From Dermatophagoides farinae (lineage: Eukaryota > Arthropoda > Arachnida > Sarcoptiformes > Pyroglyphidae), in contig NC_134678.1 of NCBI RefSeq assembly GCF_024713945.1, forward strand, positions 6,758,001 through 6,822,000: a DNA stretch of 64,000 bases, read 5' to 3'. The notes under the pieces were generated by a model that saw only the letters and a list, made by a program, of their open reading frames with translations, ran no database searches and was not told the DNA's origin. Made by a program: the position numbers and the translations under genes. This document shows positions 14,006 through 28,005 of this stretch, one piece after another (position 1 is the stretch's first letter; every line of letters begins with the position of its first letter).

Positions 14006-14037
14006 TTATTATTATTATTATTGTTGTTGTTGTTTTT

Positions 14038-14081
<44 letters not shown>
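14006..14081. repeat. Compound (ATT)n/(TTG)n array
   Basis: A run of ATT units passes into TTG units, is broken by a T7 stretch at about 14033-14039, and continues as an uninterrupted TTG run to 14081. It is one of the longest trinucleotide arrays in the window. Confidence 0.95.
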
Positions 14082-14740
14082 CTGATAATGATGATTATTA
14101 TTATATGCCATATATATATGTAATAAATAATATGTGGATGAAAAACGTATGGCTTCTTCATTTTTTTTGCTGTCTCTTATCTTCATTCATTTTGGTTGAT
14201 TCTACACTTTTATGGATTCATTCTCTTGTTTGTTAAATGTTTGTGTGTTCAAGAATTGTCACAAATGATGATGATGATGACGATGATGAGAAGGAGGACT
14301 CAAAATTATTATCACCATTTTTTTATGTATTTTTGAATTTATTACGGTATATATGGATGATAATGGTCAATATTGTAATGACGAAAACGACGACGACGAC
14401 GATTAGATTATGATATTGTTCCAACTGCCAGTAAAAAAAAAACCTTGGTTCATGATACAGGATTTTAATTTTTCTGGTAAATGAAGAATAAAAAAAAAGG
14501 CAGACAGACATTTGGTCATGGTGCGATACACACTTACACACACACACACAACGAGGATTTCATTATGATGATTGCCGTTTTTTTTTTCTTTACACTACCG
14601 AATTCAGTACAAGTAGTTTGCAAAAATTACAAGTAAAAATTTTTTTTTTTTTGTTATCACACATTTCTTTTACATAGACATGACTGAAAAAAATATACGA
14701 GGATTAAAATGTGTATATACATTATTAATGTTCATTTTAT

Positions 14741-14765
14741 TTTTTTTTTTTTTTTTTTTTTTTTT
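14741..14765. repeat. Poly-T tract
   Basis: An uninterrupted T run of about 25 bases in the long intron. Length in an assembly may be unreliable. Confidence 0.95.
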
Positions 14766-17715
14766 GCTGGGCGATTTGTCAACACCTTTTTTTTGTCATC
14801 AATTCATAAAATGAAAATTTGTTGTTGAAAATTTATCACAATTTCCATAATCATAATTATTATTATCAGAGCTGGCAAACAAACAAAAGTTTTGTTTTGT
14901 TTTTTTTTTTGTTTGCATCAGCACAATCTTTGTTTGTTCGTTGGTTTGTTGGTTCGTTTTTTTTTGAATTATTGATTATTTAATTAGAATTTTCATTTTC
15001 ATTATGTTGATGCACATGATTATGCTAAAAATGAATCAAATCAAACGTTTGTTTGTCTGTTTGTTTGTTCGTTCGTTTTTTTCACATTCGACCAATTGAC
15101 CAAAAATGATTCAAAATAATCACCATTCATTCATTCGATGATGATGTCCTAAATATACATCCATATCAGATTGATTCAATTTCAACTTTCAGTGATGAAT
15201 CTTTATTAGTCTAGTTTAGTACCAACTTGGTAAACATTTACATTGAAAGTTGACTCTACTGTGTCTCTTGATTTTTTTTGCGGTTTTTTCTCTCTCTCTC
15301 TCTCTTTGATTGTCGCATTTTATCTTTTGTTTTCAAATTTTCCGCATTCAGAATCGAACTTTTGTCATGTGTGTATGGTTATTGGGTTCTATGAGAGATT
15401 GATTGATTTTTCATTATGAAACAAAATTTTTTCATCAGATAATCCGGTCGATTTTCTTTTTTTTTGTTTGCTGTCCGGAAAATGATTATATATTGAAACA
15501 AACGATACAAAACCAAAAAAAAAAAAAAAAAAATTAATTTTGTTCGTACGTTGATCGAAAAAAAAATTGAATGAATGAAAATTGATAGGATAAACATATA
15601 TATTGTTTATCTATTTAGTACACTTTTTCAAAAGCAAACACACCATGTAGATCGATATGAGTTCATGAAATATGAAACCATTTTTTTTTACCCGTAAAAA
15701 ATGAAAAATTCAACAACAACAACGACAACAACAACAACAACAACAACGACGACGACAACAACAACAACAACATGAAACATAATTAATTTAAAATGCCATC
15801 AGTTTTTGTTTTCATATATTATCAATAAATATAATACATTCATTTAGGATCAGTAATCTCATTGAATGGAAGAAATAAAAATCATTTTGATCCAAACCTG
15901 GTTGAAAAAAAAATTCATTCACTTTGTAACGCCAATAACCGATCAATCAATGGTGAAATATGTCTGTGTGTTTATAGTATGTGTGTGTGTGTGTTGTCCA
16001 TTTTTTTTATAATCGAAATTTGATACAATTGGTCATCATACGTCAGAGTTATTTCGGAATAAATAGACAGCCAACTTTGTTGTTTATGTTACAAGCTATA
16101 TAACAACATCGTATAAAAAAAGTTCCTGGTTCATTGGATTTCATTTATTGGTTAGTAATTGACGTAACATAGAAAAAAAACGATCGATCGATCGATCAAT
16201 CGTTCATTTATTCATCATCATCATTTATTTTTTTCATTTTTTTTTTATTCTTCTTCATCATCTTTTTTTTTACATTTCTGAATCGATACAATCGATTATC
16301 TTTGTTTTCTTTCTTTTTTTCGGTCTTTTATCATCATCATCATCATCGTCATCATTATTCCTACAAAACCACCAACTATAAATGATGACGATGATGATGA
16401 AGTAACGAAAAATAATAAAAAAAAATACGGACATTGATGATTGTAAATGTCATGATGATGATCAAGTTTATCGAACACAAACACATTATAAATACAACAC
16501 ATAAATAAATGTAGAAAAAATAATGACGACATTCCTTTTTGGTTTTTTTTAATGTCCTTGAATGAAACAAAATGCTTTATCCATCCATCTCTTTGCTGCT
16601 ATTTGTTTTGCCTTAAAAATATATATATATATGCTAATGCGCTGTGACACTTGATTTTTTTTTTCATTTTTTTTTTAATACATCTAAATGTTTTTTTGAT
16701 TGATTGATTGATTTTGTTGTTTTTTGTTGTTGTTGTTGTCGTTGTAGTATCCATATTTTAAAAGTGTGAAACTGACCGAAAATGTAGTTGACATTAATAT
16801 ATTTACATTTATGTTATTTTTCTATGAATTTTTATTTTCATTTTAGGAAAAAAAATGGATGATTCTGGAATTTTGTTATTTTACACACACACACACACAC
16901 ACACACTCGTGCACATACAAGATTGATGAGCTGAATAATGCAAAGAACAAATAAATATATAACCAAGAATTAAAACCAAAATGGTGAATGTTCTTTATTC
17001 TTGTTTTTTTTTGTTACTATTCGTTTGGTTTGATGTCTAGTAAAAACACTCAAACACACAAATACACAAACAATTTGAATGTCAAGAAATTTTTTTTTGT
17101 TCTGTTTTATTTCTATGAAAAAAAATTGAACAAACAACATTATAACAATAACGAACAAAACAACAGTACTAAAGGTGAAGATTGATGTCGAACAGAGAAT
17201 TCATTGCTCATTCGTCTTCACATTGATAGATTTTATTTTATTTTTTTTTCATAATAAATGAAAGAAAAAAAAAATCAGACCATCTTTGAATCATTCAATC
17301 ACAAATACAAACAGAGAAGATTTTTTTTTTCATTTCTATATGACCACACAAACAAATACAAATAAAAATCCCTGTAGATTTTACTTTTTTTTTTGGAAAT
17401 TTCCTCCCTCTCTCTCTATAAATATAAATTCTTGTCCATGATTATTTGCCAATAAAAACACAACAACAACCAAGAAGACGACGACAAAAAACAGAATGAA
17501 TGAGAGAGAGAGAGAGAGAAAGAAAAAAAATCTATAGATTCTAGAATTTAAAAATGCCAAAAAAAAAATTGGCACTGAAAAATAATTCATACACACACAC
17601 ATAGGGTCGACATTTTGTTTACATAAATTTTGTCGATATAAACGAATAAATAATTCTTTCATTCAATGTGTATGTATTAAGCGGCGAATTAAATGTGTCA
17701 ATTCTTCATCGTCAA

Positions 17716-17746
<31 letters not shown>

Positions 17747-20464
17747 TCAATGCAATGGTTTTTTTCCATTTGTTTGTTTGTTGCTATATTCCAGAATCGT
17801 GATTGTTCAGAAACAAAAAAAAATTTATTCTGGCATTCTGTTGTTTTCAGCACAGCAACAACAACAACAACAACGAAAAAAATTCTATTCTCCACTTCCG
17901 TTAATTATTATAAAGTTAAAATTGTAAATGTCAATCAAAATTTTAAATCGGATTTTTTTTTCTCCTGTTTTCGACAGACACAAAAAAAATGCATATAATC
18001 GCCATTAATGATGATGTGCTTAATGTTAGAATTTTTTTTTTGTTGTAATTTTCAACAACAATGATTTAGCCAGATTATCCAGAATCAAAAGTGAATTCAC
18101 AAAAATAATGATCAATCTCATCATTAGTCAGTCAGTCAGTTAGTTGGATAGAATTTTGAATCAAGAATTTCAACAACAACAACAAAAAAACAGAATTTAT
18201 TATTGAATAGAGAAATCATTACTATTACTATTATTCTCAGCAAATTGAACAAAATGTTGTGTGTTCACCCTTCAATTACTAATAATGATGTTGACTGTGA
18301 TGTTTTCGTTTTCTTTTTCTTTTTTTTTTGTTGTTGTTCAGAATATAAATGGAAAACAAAGTTTTTTTTTCTAGCCCCTGAAACAGCAAACAAAATTGTT
18401 GTATGTAAAATGCAAGAATGAGATAGAGAGAATAAAAAAAAACTGTCAATCAAACTATCCACGATTGTGCCAAAACCAGAATCCGATTCCAAATAAAGAT
18501 CTAGTCTAGTTTTTATTTTTGTTATCATTGTTGTTGTTGTTGTTGTTGTTGAACAACTAAACTGTTATAGTGGCGGCCATCACTCTTGTCACCATTGACA
18601 TCAATATCAAACAACACATACATTGAATATAGTAAAAATGGACTATTGTTGTCGATTAACGTGACAAAATTGACGGTTTGAATCTGAAAATCATCCATTG
18701 TATGTGTGTGTGTGTCTGTGTGTGTGAATGTCCATGTAGTTTTCTCACTAGCCAGTTTTAACTTTCAATTTATTTTCTACACTATTTATACGATTAACAA
18801 TGATAAATCGTTTTGAAGACATTGATGATCTTCAACAACAATAAAAATACCAATTGATTTCCCACGAGAATTAATAATAATGATAATAATAATAATAATA
18901 ATGGGAACGCGACCGATTATTTAATAGAAGAATTGGGTTTATGGATAAATTTCAACCATAATCAATTTGACTAGGTTATGGCCCATCGTTAACCAAGTTA
19001 TCACTGTAACGACAAATAAACAAAACAAAAAAAATCTATCATGGACCAATAACGATGATGATGATTATAATTTGATCCACTACTTTTTTTTCATCAAAAT
19101 TATTTGTTTGGAACAAACGATCACTGGAACCAAAAAAAAAAAAACCAATACTCATCACTGGAAAAAAAACTGAGAGAAAGGAAAAAATTAGAAAAAATTT
19201 CAAGTCAAACTAAAAAAAAACAAAAAAAAAAACTCAATCAATCAATAATGAAAATTGATTCTTGTTGTTGTTGTTGGTGGTGGTGGTGGTGGTGGTTTTT
19301 TTCGAGTGCTGTTGGTCGTTTCTTGATCGATGGATCGTCATTTTGGTGTCAGACACACACACACACAAACAAACCAACCACTTAATGGAAGCTATCTATT
19401 TTGTTAATTTCAATTTAATTCCATTTTCTTCACGATTCCGTGATTAACCAAGATTTTTTTTTTTAGTTGATCTTGGTTGTCATTTTTAGCTAGCTCATTA
19501 AATCGTAAAAAATACTTTGCCATAGACAGTCCAATAATGATGATAATCATTCAAAGTTGAAACAAGATTGAATGGAAAAAAATAATAATAATAATAAAAA
19601 TCAAGAATAAAGAAAAAATAAAAACAGAATTGATGTCGTTTATACTTTGTTTGTCTGTGAAACTGAAACTTATTCTTTGGGAACTTTTTTTTTCTAGTCA
19701 TCTCGCGTCAATAAATAAATTTTTCATTCATTTCATGTTGTTGTTGTTGTTGTTGTTGTTTTTTGTTGGGTTTGGTTTGGTTTGGTTTGGTTTTTTATTC
19801 CTGTCTGTAAAGAGCTAAATTTTATGTATTGCTTTTTTTTTATCATACTAAATAGTTTTTTTGTGTGTGTGTGTCTGTGTTTAAGTTTTTTTTTCTTGAA
19901 TTGCTCAAGCAGCAATTCTGTATACGACATTAGAGAGAGAGAGAACAGAAAAAAAAATTCTATACATTTAGACTGCTGCTGCTGGTTTATGCAGTCAGCA
20001 ACATGATAGAAAGCAAACTTTGTTCCAAAAAAGAGAAAAAAATAGCAAGCCACACACAAACACATACTTTTTTGGGTTTTTTTTGCCCTTTCTCTCTCTC
20101 TCTCTTGTTGCCCGTAGAAAACTACTAAAATCTGGCTACCCAAAGTGGCAAAAAAAAAAAATCTATATAGGTTGATTTTTTTTTCTGGACAAATGTTTAT
20201 CCATTGATTGCTAACATATGGTTCGAAAAAATGATGAAAACTACAACAACAACAACAACAACGACGACGACGATAATAATAATAATGATGACGAGAATCC
20301 TATAGGAAGAAAAAACAAGATAGAATATATTGGAATCAACGATAACAACAACAACAACAAAAAATAACAACCAGAACAACAACAACAACAACAGTAAAAA
20401 AAAAGTTTCATGAAATCTAATAGATGTTTCACGACGACGACGACGATGGATTGATTTGATTTCA

Positions 20465-20490
20465 TTTTTTTTTTTTTTTTTTTTTTTTTT
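20465..20490. repeat. Poly-T tract
   Basis: An uninterrupted T run of about 26 bases, flanked by GAC/GAT-type triplets upstream and unique sequence downstream. Confidence 0.95.
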
Positions 20491-21228
20491 GGTATTGTGC
20501 TTGTATACGATGGAAACACAACAGAAAGAAAGAAAAAATTACATTCAATTAATCTGAAAATAAAATACCAATCGAATTGGAAAGAAGAAAAAAAAACAAA
20601 AAAAAAAATATGAAGCAAATGATAAAGAGACTGACCTGGTCGTCTTAATGGAAGATTCTTCTTCTTCTTTTTTGTTCTACTTGAGTACATTGATTGATTT
20701 GATTCTATTTTTTTCGGTTCGATTTGGTTTATGATGATGATGATGATGGTTGATTGGATTTCATTTTCAATGTAATGAAAAACAACAACAACAACAACAA
20801 CAATGATGATGATGATGATGATGATTGAAAAATAAGAAAGAAAAAAAATTTCCAATCAATCTCAGTGTGTTTGTTTGTTTTTTTTCGTAACGAAATGGAA
20901 TTCAATAAATCATTAATTCATTCATATCGATTGATTTGATTCGAATCGAAACATAATTATTTAATGATACAATCTTTTGAATGAAAATGTTTTTTTTTTG
21001 GATTCAGGTACTGGAAAAAAACAAAAACAAAGCAAAAAAAAACGTAATTTTGCAAACAACAAAAAAAAAGAATATATGGGCATATTCTGTCAGCCGTCCA
21101 TCTATTTATTTTTCTGGATCACCAAAAAAAAGAAAAAAAATCTTTGAAAACCAACTAAAAGTCATGATTTTTAATGTGATGTGATGTGATTTTATTTGAT
21201 TTGATTTGATTTTAAACAGGTTTGATCC

Positions 21229-21231
<3 letters not shown>

Positions 21232-21259
<28 letters not shown>
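21232..21259. repeat. (CA)n microsatellite
   Basis: A dinucleotide CA run of about 28 bases, followed by shorter imperfect CA units. Confidence 0.95.
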
Positions 21260-21266
<7 letters not shown>

Positions 21267-23272
21267 GTATACACAGATGTTTTCAATTAATTTCAAGTAA
21301 AACCGTCACCATGTGATTTAAATTGTGAAATTTGTGTGTGTGTGTGTGTGCTCGCTTGTTGTTTCATCTGCATTATATTCTGAATATAAATTAATATAAA
21401 ATGGAAAATAAAAATCCCGGTTAGCATAACTCCCTTTGTTTTTTTTTCTCTTCTTCTATCCCTTCTAATAATAGTCAAATGATGATGATCATCATCATCA
21501 TTTGAATATTATAATGATTGTGGAGACGAAAAAAAAAACGAACCGAAACAAACAAAGCAAAAAAGGAAGGAACGAACCAAAAAAAAAAAATAATAATATT
21601 ATGATCAGAAATTAACAATTTCTTTCATCTTTTTTAATTAGATTTTTTTATTTTTACTTTTTTGATATTCTTTTTCTTTCCACTTTGTTATGTTTGTGTG
21701 TTTTGTTCAAGTTGTGGTATTTTTATCATCGAATCACAACACACTCATGCACACACACACATTGTAACCTTTATGCATGATTGTCATCATCATCATGATC
21801 ATCAACTGAAAAAAAAGTTGTTTTATGAATCTCATCATCATCTTGATGATGATGATGATGGTATCGTATTTCCGTTTGATTGAATCTACATTAAGAAAAA
21901 TCATCTAATTCATCTGACAAAAATAAGAGAAAAATACGACACCACCTTTCACTGATCAGAATTTATGCACGACAAAAAAAAAGTTATGGAATGAAAAAAA
22001 AATTGAAACAAAAAAGTTTTTTTTCCACTACTACAAATACCTTCAACATAACAAACTAATTACAGAAAACAATATTCGTTTGTTTGTTTGTATTTGATAT
22101 GAAAATTTATGCATATGAAAAAAAATGATAACTTTTTTTTTCTTGTTTCAATTTTCTCTTGTTTGTTTGTGCTTGTTCAGACGACCAACTTCACATACAG
22201 CTTCACATTCATTCATTCAGTTTTTTTGCGTATTATTTTCATTTATTGGTCAACGAATGAATGCACAAATGTTTTTAATGTTGTTGATTGATAGCGGATT
22301 GAATGAAAATTCGTTTTTTTTTCGTTTTTCGAATACACACACACGGTTATTTGTTGAATAATAATAAATTTTTCTTCTCGTTGACGTTAATGCAAACTTT
22401 TTTTTGGTAAGAATTTTTTTCTCTTGAATTCACGTAAAAATTTGTTCACTTCAATTGTACTGTTTTGGTGCTAAAAAGTAGCTTTTTTTCTGGAGAAACA
22501 AAATAGCTCAATATTATCGCCTTTCGCCCATGCGTGATTCATTCAAATTTTTTTTTTCACTGGTTGTTGTTCCGTATTCGTGTTGTTTTTTTTTTGTATA
22601 TGATGATGATTATGAAAACCAGAAAAAAATAATTACAAATGAAACTCAAGACTATACCACAAACACAGACACACGAAAAAATAATCAAACAAAAGGTAAA
22701 CTAAACCCAAGAAAAGAAAAGAAAAAATGGAACTCAATACAGAGAGAAAAACTTTTTTTTTATCATGAAAACAAGAGAATTTTATTCAAAAAAAAAAAGA
22801 ATATGACAAATTCTGTATTCATGTGTACATGTGTGACTGAAGAATTTCAATTTAAATCATTCTGCTGTTGTTGTTCGTTTTTTTTTTGATTATTGTTTCG
22901 ATCCAAGTATAGAATGAAAATCATTCATTTATTCAATGAATGAATGAATGAACGAAGAATTTACTTACCAGTAGGTGGAGAAATAAAAAAAATTAATAAA
23001 AGATTCGTGTGTACCATATATATATATATAGTATAAAAAATAAAATGGAAATGAATATATGAATTATATACCGTAAATTATTCTCATTATCCATATACTT
23101 GAACATAATTCTGTTGTATATGTGTATGTGTGTGAGACAGTGGACAAACCAATTAAATGTATGTAATCATCATCATCATCATCATTTATTATCATCATGA
23201 TATATTTTTTTTTAAAGGTCAACTAAATGAATTGCATAAATTTTGGCATAATTTTTTTTTCATATAAATAAG

Positions 23273-23277
<5 letters not shown>

Positions 23278-23304
<27 letters not shown>
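23278..23304. repeat. (TG)n microsatellite
   Basis: A near-perfect TG run of about 27 bases. A second TG run lies about 140 bases downstream (about 23,446-23,464). Confidence 0.95.
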
Positions 23305-26300
23305 AGTGTAATTAATTTTTATAATTACGTTGTCATTGTTATTTGATCATTGATTTATTATTGCATTTTTTTTTTGTTTTTCGTTTTCAATTATTTGTCA
23401 TTTGGATATAGCTAATATTACAATCTTGTCTTACAGTTTTGTGTTTGTGTGTGTGTGTGTGTGTGGAACACATAAACATCATAAATTTCACACACGCAAC
23501 ACTATTAATTTGATCTGATGGATGATGGAATTTAGTCTAAAAATAGTGATGAATAGAATTGCAAAAAAAAACAGAAAACAGAAAAACAGAATTTGATCCA
23601 AATGGAAATTTATTCTGTCTGTTATGTATTATTTGCCATTATCAATGAAAATTTGCATATATATACTAAACTTAAATTGAAAGGTGAATTATGAATGAAA
23701 AGAAAAAATGAAAAAAAATTTTCAATACACAAAAAACACCATAACTGATTGAAAATGTATAAAAAAAATTCAAATATTTGACTATAACAATTTCACTTCG
23801 TTCTCTATTTTTAACCCATTATGGTAACCCATATTGAGCCACATAAACATGTTTGACACTTTTTTTTCAATTGATGATTTGTATATATTGAAATTAAATT
23901 TAAAAAAATATGGTCACTGCTGTCTTTGCATTCTCCCCCGCCCCACCCCCCACTACCAAGAAAAAAAACAATCAGCCTCTTACACACACACACACGAATG
24001 ACAGATGGAAATTTTGAAGTGGAAAAAAAACAATTTCCACTTTCTGATGGCAACAACAACAACAACAAAAAAACTGAAAACTGAAAATGAAAAATGAACC
24101 GAAAAACTAATATTTTTTCGATCATTTTTTTTTTTTTTTTTTGGTGTATGCATAACTCATTCAGTGTGTGTGTCGTAATCATCATCATCGAATTCGAGGT
24201 CGATTGATGTGTTGTTTCATTTATTTTCATTTTTTTTTTTTTGGTGATACATTTGCACTTTCGTAAAGAAAAACAATTACATTGTATCCTTGTTGTATTT
24301 TTTTTTTTTGACAAACCGAAAATTTTTTTTTTTCCACTACATACCCTACAATCGTATGCACTGAACGATAGTGACAAACATAAATTGATTGATTGTCGTT
24401 GTATTCATTCATTCATTCATTCATTCATATTAAATTGTATCGTCTATATATATACGCATATATTCAAGGCAAATCATTCACAATGTTTTTTTTTAACTTA
24501 AATTTATTGATAAAATACACATTTTCACATACATTAGTAGTGGTAGTGGTGGTAGTAGTTTTTGACAGTTTTTTTCCATTTTTTCACTACACTGATCGAT
24601 TCTTTCTATTCGATATTTTTATTTTTATTTTTTTTGTTCTCTTTCGTTCGATTGACACAAGAATATTAGGTTGGTGCAAATGTGCAAAGACCAGTGATAA
24701 AAAAAATGCATTCAAATTGAATAGGGTTGATGTGATGGAATTGGGGAAAAGAATTTCCGATGAAAATAAAAAAAAAATTATTCTCTTTCAAACAAGAATA
24801 TTTTTTTTTTCGATGACAATTCGAATTTGAATGGAAAATGGAAAATTTTCATTTTTTTAACGTTTTTTTTTTTAAAAAGTTTGTTTCACTCCATTGTATT
24901 ATTATTGAAGAAAAAATTGTTCACATATCGATATTGACGATTTTGATGGTGATGATGATGATGATGATGATGGCTCTTCAGGCAAAAAGAATTTGCCTGT
25001 TTTTTAGTTTTCATCATCTATGAAAATGGTCATATTTTATATCGACAAAAAAGAAGGACCCGTCAATTTTATTTCTATTTCACAACAACAACGACAACGA
25101 CGACGATGACAACATCAATTGATGATAATTGTCATTGTCAGAAAGTATAATACATGTGTGTGTGTGTGTGTGTGACAGTAAGAATTTTCAGACAAGAAAA
25201 AAAATGAAACAATTCAATTATAGATTGGCAAAAAAAAATTGACAATTTTCAATTGAGAACCACTAAATTTTGAGATTTTTCTCTCCTTTTTTTCTGAAAA
25301 TTAACAAAAAAAATATTTCATCACAAGGTTCAATAGATTCAATTATTGAAAAGAATTATCGAAATATTTCGAGACAAAAATGATGATGATGACAATGATT
25401 GAACAACAATAACATCATCCACATCATTTATAAATTGTCATCTAAGTGTTGAAAATTATGTTTGTATTTACGAAAAATTATTGGCTTCATCATCACCACC
25501 ATCATCATCATTGTAGAGTTTCAATTTTCATTGCATTTTAAGAAATTTGAACCGAACAGAATATTCTTTCGTTTCATTCTATTATTCCTTTTCTTATAAT
25601 AATAATGGTATATGGTGATAATTCATCAATTGTTAACATTTATTATTGGAATATGAAACTCTTTTTTTTCAGTGCAAAAAAAAACTTGTTTCCATTCTAA
25701 TCTTTACGTGTACACACACACACACACAACTTGATCGTTGTTATTAGCACGTTAAATTCGTATTTTTTTTAATTCAACTATTGCCAAGAATTCAAAACGA
25801 ACTGTTGTAACCATACACTCTTGCTGCCTCTCAACCTACTACACACTCACAAATAGAGAGGTAGAATTCCAATCAATAAGTTTATTAGTTTCAAGTGCAT
25901 GTTGTGTGTTGTGCATTTGTCATCTTTGTTTTTGTTTTCTTGTTCTTGTCGTCGTCGTCTTCGTTGTTGTTGTTGTTACAAAAGATTGTCAAAAACGGTC
26001 TCATTATAATGCGAATATCAAATAGACAATGATATAATGGTGATGCAAAAAAAAATAAGATAAAGAGAATAAAAGCAAAGCAAATAAATTTGTAACCAGA
26101 ACTTTGGGATAGAAATATTAACCAAATCAGTATGTTTTTTTTTTTTTTTTTGGAAAAAAATGTCAAAATTTCAAAAACATTCAATTTTTCACTCTTTTTT
26201 TCCATTCTTCTTCTTCTTTTGCACTAAGAAAACTACTAATATGTTGTGATAATGACTAATGACAAATGAAAAGAAAAACAAAATTGAATAAAAAGTTTCA

Positions 26301-27584
26301 TATTTCTTGTTGATGATTTTGAAAAGCTTTTTTTTTTTTAATTTGGCCATTCCCATAGAGGTCATGTGGGTTTTTTTTTGCCATTTTTCTGCACATCTAT
26401 AATAAATCTTATTATGCGATGATATATGATTTTTTTTTCGCTCCATCAGTACAGGTAGTAAGGTATTCACAAATAATAATATTACATATTAAACAGGTAA
26501 ATGTGAAAATTATTTTTCTCAATTCAATCGATTCGATAATGTGTTTCCGCAAAAAAATTTCATTTCATTTCATTTTTTTTTTCGCTTTTCTTGTTGATGG
26601 GTTAATCAGGATATAATGTGTGTGTGTGTGTGTTGAAAAAAAATGTCAAATATGGAAATGTGAAAATTCAATTCAATTCAATTTTCCATCCACATATGTT
26701 GACAATTTTTTTTCGCTTTTCACAACCATTAAAGGTACAGTTTTTTTCGTGGAAAAAAAATAAAATAAAATAAAATGGTGACAAGTCAGTGGAAAGGAAA
26801 TTAACGAAAAATGAAAAAAAAAATTTTGTAATCAAATTCAGTGACATTCATACACACACACACACACACATCGAATTGAATCAAATCAAATGAGAATCCG
26901 TTATAGAATTTGTTTCCATTTCTAGACATCATTAGTCATGTAATCCATTTTCATTCATTCTCATTCTTCAACCTTTTTTTTGTTTGTTTGTTGTGTTTTG
27001 GGTTGGCTTATTTGTTTCATCATCATCAAACACATAGAAACAATCAAAATTATTGTGCCACAAAATTCCATCCATTCTGGTTTTGCATTGGTCAATGTGA
27101 GCCAAAAAAAAAATCATCTCTTTATTCTTTCTGGTGGATGGATGATTGAATGAATTGGTACAAGAATGATGATCATATGTGATTATATTAAAACAAATTA
27201 ATTGAGTTTACAGAATTTCTTCATTCATTCATTCATTCATTTTATTAAATAGAATTAATATCCACTTGTCATTTTAGATAGAATATTATATTACTACATA
27301 TACAAGTTTGAAATTCTTCAACCATAAAAGAAATAAAATTAGAGAAAAGTCCAGAAAACAAAAATTGAATGAATGAATGAATAAATGAATTGTTAGATTC
27401 ACTGTGAAATGATTAAATAAACTACGCACATATATATATGATACAACGACTTTCACATGACAAAAGCAACGAAATGGCCAAAATCATTGTAATCTGAATG
27501 AATAGGAATTTTGCTATGAAATGAAATAAAGAAACATTCGACCAAAAAGTTAAGAATTTATAAATAAAACAAACAAATTTTTTC

Positions 27585-27594
27585 TGTTGTTGTT

Positions 27595-27627
<33 letters not shown>

Positions 27628-27637
27628 GATGATGATG
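27585..27637. repeat. Compound (TTG)n/(GAT)n array
   Basis: TTG units with one ATT interruption run from about 27,585 and pass directly into GAT units. The plus-strand frame reads poly-Leu, a repeat artefact. Confidence 0.95.
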
Positions 27638-27959
27638 CTTACACAATTGGTGAACATATTGGACATACACAAACGACAAAAGAAATTCATCAACTTCATG
27701 AAGATGAATGACTTTTTCATTCAATTTTTGTTTTTGGGAAAAAAAAATCTTTTATTTTTTTTTTCATGTGATTTGCAATGAAAATTTCATTTCAAGATTC
27801 TTGCTTGTATACAAGTGAATGAATGTGTAATATTAATATTTAATGGTAAATAATTTCACTGAAAGAAAGAGAAAGAGAGAGAACGAAAGAATCATCAAAA
27901 TGATGATGATGAAGAAACAATTTTTATTCTACTTTTTTTTTGATTCAATGTTTTATGTG

Positions 27960-27964
<5 letters not shown>

Positions 27965-28003
<39 letters not shown>
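27965..28003. repeat. (TC)n microsatellite
   Basis: An uninterrupted TC run of about 39 bases, the longest dinucleotide array I see. A shorter TC/CTCA tract follows about 50 bases later. Confidence 0.95.

Positions 28004-28005
<2 letters not shown>

Noticed and set aside
13967-14236. Poly-Leu/Phe/Cys ORFs
   Set aside because: Translations of the TTG array; no coding signal.
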